In this document: in pieces, positions 1-4,349 of the stretch
Layout of the letters: every line of letters begins with the position of its first letter
Numbering within the stretch: the first letter of the stretch is position 1
NCBI GenBank assembly: GCA_023245725.1
Contig: JAHFJU010000079.1
Coordinates: 1 to 6,394 of the forward strand
DNA: 6,394 bases
Source: Candidatus Peregrinibacteria bacterium
GTDB taxonomy: Bacteria > Patescibacteriota > Gracilibacteria > UBA1369 > UM-FILTER-53-11
Reading direction: 5' to 3'
The notes under the pieces: generated by a model
What the model was told of the DNA's origin: nothing
Databases searched by the model: none
What the model saw: only the letters and a program-made list of their open reading frames with translations
Position numbers and translations under genes: made by a program

Positions 1-579
1 TATGTTCGTCGTTCTAAACAATTGGGCGCAGACATGACGCTCTCTCTCTTTTTGTACGCAAGTTTGGCTATCGCACTTCTTTTGTTGAACATTTTTCCAT
101 CGCCAACCGCCGACATAAGCAGCCTTCTTTTTGGCGCAATTACAACAGTTTCAATGAACGATATTTGGATTATGCTCGGCTTGAGTGGCGTTGTCGTCGC
201 CTTACTTCTCGTGTTTTATAAAGAGCTGGTTGTAGTTAGTTTCGACGAAGACATGGCTCGCGCCGATGGCTTGTCTGTAACGTTTTTAAACCTTCTAATA
301 ATGTTAATCGCCGCGCTGGTAGTTTCAATTACAATGCGCATCGTCGGCCTATTACTAATCGGTGCGCTCATGACTATTCCCGTTTATAGCGCGTTTCAAT
401 TCAAAAAAAGTTTTCGTATCACGGTTATTATTAGTATTGTCCTTGCGGTAATTTCGGTTGTGTCCGGCCTTTTTGCTTCGCTCCAATTCGATATTCCAAG
501 CGGTTCGTCGGTTGTTTTGGTATCGACGCTTATATTCCTTTTAACTCTTGTAGTGCGTCGTCGTAGGCTGGTAAAGTAG
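1..579 (+). CDS. ABC-3 family metal (Zn/Mn-type) ABC transporter permease, 5'-truncated by window edge
   Basis: This is the membrane subunit of a metal-ion ABC importer of the ZnuB/MntB/TroC type, which moves Zn2+ or Mn2+ from a binding protein into the cytoplasm. The frame is open from base 1, so the gene starts upstream; 192 residues are visible, against about 270-290 in the family. Counting from base 1, hydrophobic helices lie near residues 13-29, 55-71, 93-128 (two), 138-160 and 168-184. The conserved cytoplasmic segment FYKELVVVSFDEDMARADGL (about residues 72-91) and the later RIVGLLLIGALMTIP and DIPSG motifs are family hallmarks. The tail is basic (RRRRLVK). A TTG at 22 is an internal codon, not a likely start. 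Its ATPase and solute-binding partners are not in view and would be expected upstream. The metal cannot be told from this fragment. The gene ends in TAG, 4 nt before the next start. Confidence 0.9.
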   Translation, partial: YVRRSKQLGADMTLSLFLYASLAIALLLLNIFPSPTADISSLLFGAITTVSMNDIWIMLGLSGVVVALLLVFYKELVVVSFDEDMARADGLSVTFLNLLIMLIAALVVSITMRIVGLLLIGALMTIPVYSAFQFKKSFRITVIISIVLAVISVVSGLFASLQFDIPSGSSVVLVSTLIFLLTLVVRRRRLVK

Positions 580-583
580 GTTC

Positions 584-811
584 ATGCCATGGTATTGGAT
601 TTCATTCATCGTGATAGTAATTGTTTCATTTATTAAATTCCTTATTTTGCGAAAGGGATTTTTAAAGTCACTCTCCTCACGTCATTATTTGTTGAGCGAA
701 AGTTCTACATCGATTGATAGCAAAATTATATTTGTAACATGGATATATTTTTTCACACTTTTAATAGTTACAATTGCTGCAGGGCTAGGTCTTTACGCGT
801 ATTTTTTGTAA
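584..811 (+). CDS. Small two-helix membrane protein, unknown function
   Basis: I do not recognise this 75-residue protein. Two strongly hydrophobic segments, about residues 5-22 and 48-74, flank a basic, serine-rich loop (LRKGFLKSLSSRH). By the positive-inside rule this suggests a hairpin with the loop in the cytoplasm and both ends outside. There is no signal-peptidase site and no cysteine. The ATG lies 4 nt after the permease stop and the TAA lies 9 nt before the next ATG, so it is probably co-transcribed with both. No Shine-Dalgarno sequence precedes it. It is visibly more AT-rich than the permease just upstream. It could be an accessory subunit of the transporter or a partner of the downstream PH-like protein; both are inferences from position only. 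Small size lowers certainty, but the tight fit between neighbours supports a real gene. Confidence 0.7.
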   Translation: MPWYWISFIVIVIVSFIKFLILRKGFLKSLSSRHYLLSESSTSIDSKIIFVTWIYFFTLLIVTIAAGLGLYAYFL

Positions 812-820
812 TCATTTTAT

Positions 821-1381
821 ATGTCTGAAAATTCTTTACACGAAAAGGAGTCGGTTATCGTTTCGCTAAGTGATCATTGGTCTGTGCTAATGCCGACGTT
901 TGTATTTTTCTTTCTAGCAATGACCTTTCTTTCGTTACTTTGTTACAGCGCATTCTCATTAAAAAATGTAAATGAATTTTTAGGAGCTGTTATTTTACTA
1001 ATCAGCTTTATCGGTATTTTTTTATCGATACATTTCTTCTTTCTTTATCTAGTTGCGTGGCGGCTTTCCGATCTTGTTATAACCACTTCTCGAATAATAA
1101 ATTTAGATGTTCTGCCATTTATAAGAAATGATTCATTGATTGTCGATCTTCATCAAATTAATGAGATTAAAAAACTTCGCCATGGATTTTCTCAAAATAT
1201 TTTCAATTATGGAACGTTGCTGCTTTTGGTATTTGGAGGAACAAAAGAAATTAAATTGTTAAATATCAAATACCCGAGCAAGGTCGCAAGTTTTTTAGAA
1301 GCATACAAAAACGGCTTGTTTAACGGCTGTACTCCTCAAGAGATTAAGGCAAGGTATGAGTCGGACGAAAAATTTATGTAG
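821..1381 (+). CDS. Membrane protein with bacterial PH-like (bPH2/YdbS-type) domain
   Basis: The 186-residue protein has a short polar N-terminus, two membrane helices (about residues 22-44 and 52-79), then a soluble domain at about 82-163. That domain has the layout of bacterial PH-like domains: an ITTSRIINLD strand, a hydrophobic strand followed by DLHQINEIKKL, a NIFNYGTLLLLVFGG strand pair, and a final helix YPSKVASFLEAY. The helix pair followed by a PH domain is the arrangement in YdbS/YdbT-like proteins, whose role is poorly known, possibly in envelope stress or bacteriocin resistance. The last 20 residues are polar and charged. The start is the first ATG, 9 nt after the upstream stop; no Shine-Dalgarno sequence is present. 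It ends in TAG and probably closes the transcript that begins with the metal permease. The family call rests on pattern recognition, not a profile search. Confidence 0.72.
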   Translation: MSENSLHEKESVIVSLSDHWSVLMPTFVFFFLAMTFLSLLCYSAFSLKNVNEFLGAVILLISFIGIFLSIHFFFLYLVAWRLSDLVITTSRIINLDVLPFIRNDSLIVDLHQINEIKKLRHGFSQNIFNYGTLLLLVFGGTKEIKLLNIKYPSKVASFLEAYKNGLFNGCTPQEIKARYESDEKFM

Positions 1382-1385
1382 GTGC

Positions 1386-1396
1386 TGTGATACAAT
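1386..1396 (+). promoter_or_regulatory. Putative extended -10 promoter element for doxX-ung
   Basis: TGTGATACAAT contains the extended -10 form TGA-TACAAT (TG at 1388-1389, hexamer at 1391-1396). It lies in the 45-nt gap after the PH-domain gene and 30 nt before the doxX ATG, which predicts a leader of roughly 24 nt. No convincing -35 hexamer is seen, as expected for an extended -10 promoter. Close relatives of the same 11-mer occur before three other genes in the window. Confidence 0.5.
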
Positions 1397-1426
1397 CGTG
1401 GCAATACTTTTTTAAATTAATTTTTT

Positions 1427-1891
1427 ATGAAAATGTGCGCCATGTTTAAAAAGCTTCACTGCGGATCAGATGTCGCTTTAGTTGTTGTTCGTTTAGTAGT
1501 TGCAGCGGCATTTATTCTTCATGGAATTGCAAAATTCTCAGCATGGCAAACAGTCGCAAGCGATCAAATGCCAAGTGGAATTATTACGTTAATGAAAGTG
1601 CTTTCTATTGCTGAACCTCTAGCTGGGGTGGCATTGATTTTTGGGCTTATGACTCAGCTTGCTGCATTTGGATTAATTCTCGTTATGGTTGGAGCTGTTT
1701 ATATGAAACAATTCGTTTGGGGAATTGGATACTCAAGTGTAAGCACAACAGGTTGGGAATATGATCTTTCACTTTTTGCTCTATGTGTAGTTCTTTTTAT
1801 TATTGGAGGAGGTCGTTATTCTATCGAAAGAATTCTATGTAAAAAAATGTGTAAAGGAGAATGTGAGCAGGGAACTTGCTGCAAAAAATAG
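1427..1891 (+). CDS. DoxX family membrane protein with cysteine-rich C-terminal tail
   Basis: This 154-residue protein matches the DoxX family, small four-helix membrane proteins linked in some bacteria to redox or thiol homeostasis. Helices lie at about residues 16-37, 53-75, 77-98 and 114-132. Family hallmarks are VVRLVVAAAFILHGIAKF in helix 1 and IAEPLAGVALIFGLMTQLAA in helices 2-3, plus a conserved aromatic/Gly loop before helix 4. Unusual for the family is a 17-residue tail with cysteines at 138, 142, 146, 151 and 152, rich in Lys and Glu. Two more cysteines (4, 12) precede helix 1. The tail could bind a soft metal or take part in thiol exchange; this is inference. ATG 1427 was chosen because it sits a normal distance from the -10 element; ATGs at 1433 and 1442 are possible alternatives. 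The gene ends in tandem stops (TAG TAA), and ung starts 6 nt after the first stop. Confidence 0.88.
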   Translation: MKMCAMFKKLHCGSDVALVVVRLVVAAAFILHGIAKFSAWQTVASDQMPSGIITLMKVLSIAEPLAGVALIFGLMTQLAAFGLILVMVGAVYMKQFVWGIGYSSVSTTGWEYDLSLFALCVVLFIIGGGRYSIERILCKKMCKGECEQGTCCKK

Positions 1892-1897
1892 TAAATT

Positions 1898-2560
1898 ATG
1901 ACAGTAAAGATTCACGATTCTTGGAGAAAACTACTCGCGGACGAATTCGAAAAGTCATACTTTAAAGAGTTGACCGAATTCGTCCGCGATGAATATAAAA
2001 CAAAAACTGTTTATCCACCTCCTGCGCAAATTTTTCATGCGCTAAATGTGTGTCCGCCCGAAAAAGTGAAGGTGGTTATTCTCGGGCAAGATCCTTATCA
2101 TGGACCAAATCAGGCTCATGGTCTTTGTTTCTCTGTGAACGATGGTGTTCAAATTCCGCCGTCACTCCAAAATATTTATAAAGAAATTAATAGCGATTTG
2201 GGGATTGAAATTCCAAAAAATGGAAACCTCGATCGATGGGCAAAACAAGGCGTTCTTTTACTTAATGCGACACTTACTGTGGTCGGTGGACTTGCCGGCT
2301 CTCACCAGAAAAAAGGCTGGGAATGCTTCACCGATGCCGTCATAACCGCAATAAGTGACTCTCAAAATAATGTGGTATTCATGCTTTGGGGTCGTTATGC
2401 GCAAAATAAGAGTGAGCTGATTGATGCAAAAAAACACCTTATATTAAAGGCTCCGCACCCCTCGCCGTTGTCTGCTTATAGCGGATTTTTCGGTTGCAAA
2501 CACTTTAGTAAGGCAAATGAATATCTTAAGTTTGCGGGTAAGGAGGGGATTGAATGGTAA
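1898..2560 (+). CDS. ung: Uracil-DNA glycosylase, family 1
   Basis: Ung removes uracil from DNA by cleaving the N-glycosidic bond, starting base excision repair of deaminated cytosine or misincorporated dUMP. At 220 residues it is a full-length family 1 enzyme. All key motifs are visible: the water-activating loop GQDPYHG at 63-69 (catalytic D65); GLCFSV with the uracil-stacking F78; LLLNATLTV with the uracil-reading N123; and the minor-groove loop HPSPLS at 187-192, with catalytic H187 and intercalating L191. GFFGCKHFSKAN follows. Position 194 is Tyr then Ser (SAYSGFF), where many homologues have His/Tyr-Arg; this is a minor variation outside the catalytic set. The start is the ATG 6 nt after the doxX stop, with no Shine-Dalgarno sequence, so it probably depends on transcription from the doxX promoter. 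A strong Shine-Dalgarno-like sequence lies at its extreme 3' end. Confidence 0.97.
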   Translation: MTVKIHDSWRKLLADEFEKSYFKELTEFVRDEYKTKTVYPPPAQIFHALNVCPPEKVKVVILGQDPYHGPNQAHGLCFSVNDGVQIPPSLQNIYKEINSDLGIEIPKNGNLDRWAKQGVLLLNATLTVVGGLAGSHQKKGWECFTDAVITAISDSQNNVVFMLWGRYAQNKSELIDAKKHLILKAPHPSPLSAYSGFFGCKHFSKANEYLKFAGKEGIEW

Positions 2561-2571
2561 ATCGTATATAA
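2539..2571 (+). other. Perfect Shine-Dalgarno-like motif and 5-codon minigene at the 3' end of ung
   Basis: TAAGGAGG at 2539-2546 matches the usual complement of the 16S rRNA 3' end. It stands 7 nt before ATG 2554, which opens a 5-codon frame (MVNRI) ending in TAA at 2569-2571 and overlapping the ung stop. Within ung the motif encodes Gly-Lys-Glu-Gly, so coincidence is possible. It is the best ribosome-binding sequence I see in the window, yet no normal gene follows it. Confidence 0.3.
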
Positions 2572-2581
2572 TCAAAGAATC

Positions 2582-2610
2582 GGGTATAAGTTCATATCTG
2601 CCCTATTTTT
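2582..2610 (+). terminator. Weak putative rho-independent terminator after ung
   Basis: GGGTA at 2582-2586 pairs with TGCCC at 2599-2603 (one G-U pair). A further A-T pair follows a mismatch, the loop is about 10 nt, and a T-rich run TATTTTT ends at 2610. It lies 22 nt after the ung stop, where a transcript end is expected. The stem is short and imperfect, so termination would be weak. Confidence 0.35.
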
Positions 2611-2637
2611 GTAGTATTTTATACGCTTATTCTCCTC

Positions 2638-2665
2638 TTTACTTTATTTAAAAATATGATACAGT
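2638..2665 (+). promoter_or_regulatory. Putative promoter of the 91-residue acidic protein gene
   Basis: A -35-like TTTACT (2638-2643) is followed after 16 nt by the extended -10 TGA-TACAGT (hexamer 2660-2665), inside the 11-mer TATGATACAGT. An overlapping TATGAT at 2655-2660 is an alternative -10. The predicted leader is about 28 nt, AT-rich and without a Shine-Dalgarno motif. This is the only site in the window with a fair -35 and -10 together. Confidence 0.5.
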
Positions 2666-2699
2666 TAGGGCTCAAATAACCCATAATCAACTTATTTAT

Positions 2700-2975
2700 A
2701 TGAATCCAAATACTATTGGTGAGAATGTAGTTCCTTCAGCAGATGATATGCGCGCATTGCTTGCTGGCTCTGAAGCAAAAGACCTTGCTGCTCATATGGA
2801 ATGCTTAGTTGCTGGTGCACTTGATCTCCCTACTGATGCTCAAAATGCTCGTCATGCTGATGCTTTCGCTGGTGCCGTAACAGAATTATCTGGAATGGAT
2901 AATGGTGAAGAAGAGGGGCCGGCTACTGCTACTCGTCCTGTTTATGTGAATGAAGGAATGCAGAACGTTGGTTAA
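2700..2975 (+). CDS. Small acidic alanine-rich protein, unknown function
   Basis: I do not recognise this 91-residue protein. It has 15 Asp/Glu against 4 Lys/Arg, giving a net charge near -11, and 16 alanines. There is no membrane helix or signal peptide. Residues 14-43 and 47-64 look helical; the segment from 66 onward, with the run NGEEEG, is probably flexible. One cysteine (35) is present. Alanine is written as GCT in 11 of 16 cases, a bias that may point to strong expression, although no codon reference for this genome is available here. The gene stands alone, with its own promoter about 34 nt upstream of the ATG and a good terminator 18 nt after the TAA, so it is transcriptionally insulated. 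The ATG lacks a Shine-Dalgarno sequence, like the other genes here. Coding status is supported by these signals and by composition; function is unknown. Confidence 0.75.
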   Translation: MNPNTIGENVVPSADDMRALLAGSEAKDLAAHMECLVAGALDLPTDAQNARHADAFAGAVTELSGMDNGEEEGPATATRPVYVNEGMQNVG

Positions 2976-2992
2976 TTAGAAATTATTAAAAG

Positions 2993-3021
2993 ACCGTCCA
3001 TTACTTTTTGGGCGGTTTTTT
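2993..3021 (+). terminator. Rho-independent terminator, probably bidirectional
   Basis: ACCGTCCA (2993-3000) pairs with TGGGCGGT (3009-3016) over 8 bp with one G-U wobble, an 8-nt loop, and a run of six T to 3021. It ends the 91-residue gene. On the minus strand the same stem is followed by CTTTTAAT, so it may also stop transcripts from the convergent 388-residue gene. Confidence 0.88.
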
Positions 3022-3032
3022 GTTGTGTGCGG

Positions 3033-3054
3033 TGCGATAAACTTATATATCGCA
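3033..3054. repeat. Perfect 7-bp inverted repeat between convergent genes
   Basis: TGCGATA (3033-3039) and TATCGCA (3048-3054) form a perfect 7-bp stem with an 8-nt loop. It lies 12 nt beyond the terminator's T-run and 43 nt beyond the stop of the minus-strand gene. Neither side has a T-run, so it is not a standard terminator. It could protect the 3' end of the minus-strand transcript or be a protein-binding site. Confidence 0.5.
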
Positions 3055-3097
3055 AATTCTATAATTAATAAAAATGCATTGATGTACATTAACTTAA

Positions 3098-4264
3098 CTA
3101 TTGTTTCTTACTTGGCGCTTCATATTTTTGAGTCATTCCATTTGTAACAATATCAATTCGTGACATTATAGACAGAACATATCTCAATTGAGGCATGAGA
3201 GTCATAATGCAAGAATTTGCCGCGAGAATAAAATCAAGTTTGAAAGGGAAATATTTTTCAAATGCAAATTTTCCATCTTCGCCTTTTACAAAAGCAGGTG
3301 CCAAATTGTCTGCTGCAAAATGAGTAGTGGCAAATAGCCCAGTTTCTAAAGCGGTTGTTAAGTTGTCTGCTACGAATTTTGAATTGTAAGCTTTTGCTCC
3401 ATTAAGGGCGTTTGTCGCACTAACTAAGGCAGAATCAGCTGCAGCGCGAGTATTCCTTTGAAAATCACTTCTTTTTGGCTCATTACCTTCTTTTGCTTGC
3501 TCTCGAATCGTGTCATACCGATCGATCATTAATAGCGTCATTGCATCTGAAGTAACCATTATTCGTCGTGCAATAACAGGGTATGCGTCTTGCATCATAT
3601 GAATTACATCAATCAGCTCTTCCATTACTTTTTTGTTCAATTCTAATGTGGCAGGGTTAATAACTTTTGATTCAATGCTACCTGAAACAGTGTTGAAATA
3701 AAGTAGAATTCGAACATATAGCCCAAGCAAATATTTATTCGCTTCTTTAAAGCTATCTTCTGCGAATATCTCATGCGCGCCATTGCTTAATGCTACTCTT
3801 TGCTCCGGATTCAATGACTTTGAAATAACTAAACCCTCAATCTCTGTTATTTCTGCGTATAATGTCTCTATTCTTAGAGCATGAGCAGTCAGTGCTTTAA
3901 TATCTGGAAGGGCTATTTCCGGATACATTTCTTTAAACGTATCAACGAGTTGTTGAGATGGGTTAAAATATATGATTTTCCCATTTTCCCCGATATTTTT
4001 TTGGGTTCTTCTAGCATTAGTCACTTCGCCGGATATTCTTCTGCGTTCAAGTTCGTCAAACACTTTATCTGGTTCTGTTTGTGACTCTCTTAGTTTACGC
4101 CCGTAAATTTTCAATAAATTTCTAAGTGGGTCGAGATTGTTTAATGCAATTTCTGCGGCGGCAGGTTGTTCGTCACTGGCCTCAATTGCGGCTATATGAT
4201 CTGTTGTAGCTTGAGGAACTGCTACTTTGTCTAATTCGTCTGGTTCTGGACTCGGTTTAATCAT
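3098..4264 (-). CDS. 388-residue soluble helical protein, unknown function
   Basis: I cannot place this protein in a family. Residues 1-45 are Pro/Ala/acidic-rich and probably disordered. The rest is mainly amphipathic helix, with charged helical stretches at about 47-80, 121-150, 155-190, 205-260 and 268-295. There is no signal peptide or clear membrane helix. Near residues 297-328 a 13-residue pattern repeats (F-x-ADNL-x-x-A-x-x-x-G), spaced 19 residues apart. The C-terminal part (340-375) is hydrophobic and contains the only cysteine (352), with a short basic end (SKKQ). The start is the ATG at 4264, about 20 nt after an extended -10; no Shine-Dalgarno sequence is seen. It is divergent from the M3 peptidase gene and convergent with the 91-residue gene, so it is probably a single-gene transcript. 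The TAG stop lies 76 nt from the terminator's T-run. A structural or scaffold role is only a guess. Confidence 0.85.
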   Translation of the reverse strand: MIKPSPEPDELDKVAVPQATTDHIAAIEASDEQPAAAEIALNNLDPLRNLLKIYGRKLRESQTEPDKVFDELERRRISGEVTNARRTQKNIGENGKIIYFNPSQQLVDTFKEMYPEIALPDIKALTAHALRIETLYAEITEIEGLVISKSLNPEQRVALSNGAHEIFAEDSFKEANKYLLGLYVRILLYFNTVSGSIESKVINPATLELNKKVMEELIDVIHMMQDAYPVIARRIMVTSDAMTLLMIDRYDTIREQAKEGNEPKRSDFQRNTRAAADSALVSATNALNGAKAYNSKFVADNLTTALETGLFATTHFAADNLAPAFVKGEDGKFAFEKYFPFKLDFILAANSCIMTLMPQLRYVLSIMSRIDIVTNGMTQKYEAPSKKQ

Positions 4265-4284
4265 ATATAATTATTAGCTGGCAA

Positions 4285-4295
4285 ATAGTATCACA
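4285..4295 (-). promoter_or_regulatory. Putative extended -10 promoter of the 388-residue protein gene
   Basis: Read on the minus strand, TGTGATACTAT differs from the doxX element at one base. The extended -10 is TGA-TACTAT (hexamer 4290-4285), 20 nt from the ATG, predicting a leader of about 14 nt without a Shine-Dalgarno motif. A loose -35 (TTTTCA) lies 16 nt upstream of the hexamer. Confidence 0.5.
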
Positions 4296-4332
4296 TTTTA
4301 CGAATTTGAAAAGGGGGATTTTTAGTCATTTT

Positions 4333-4343
4333 TCAGATAGAAT
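4333..4343 (+). promoter_or_regulatory. Putative -10 element of the M3 peptidase gene, leaderless arrangement
   Basis: TCAGATAGAAT matches the doxX element at 8 of 11 positions, with the -10 hexamer TAGAAT at 4338-4343. Only 6 nt separate it from ATG 4350, so a start site at the usual distance falls on or next to the A of the ATG. No clear -35 is seen. It is divergent from, and about 38 nt away from, the minus-strand promoter. Confidence 0.45.
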
Positions 4344-4349
4344 CCGTTT

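Noticed and set aside
1401..1426. Possible terminator from T-rich runs before doxX
   Set aside because: There is no stem-forming inverted repeat before the T-runs.
2142..2345. 67-codon open frame on the plus strand inside ung
   Set aside because: It overlaps the conserved ung frame entirely, has no start signals, and its protein looks like out-of-frame translation.
2664..2690. Possible hairpin GGGCTCAAATAACCC in the leader of the 91-residue gene
   Set aside because: Only about 3 G-C pairs can form, too weak for a riboswitch or attenuator.
3881..4084. 67-codon plus-strand frame opposite the 388-residue gene
   Set aside because: It is antisense to a long coherent coding frame, with no promoter or ribosome site.
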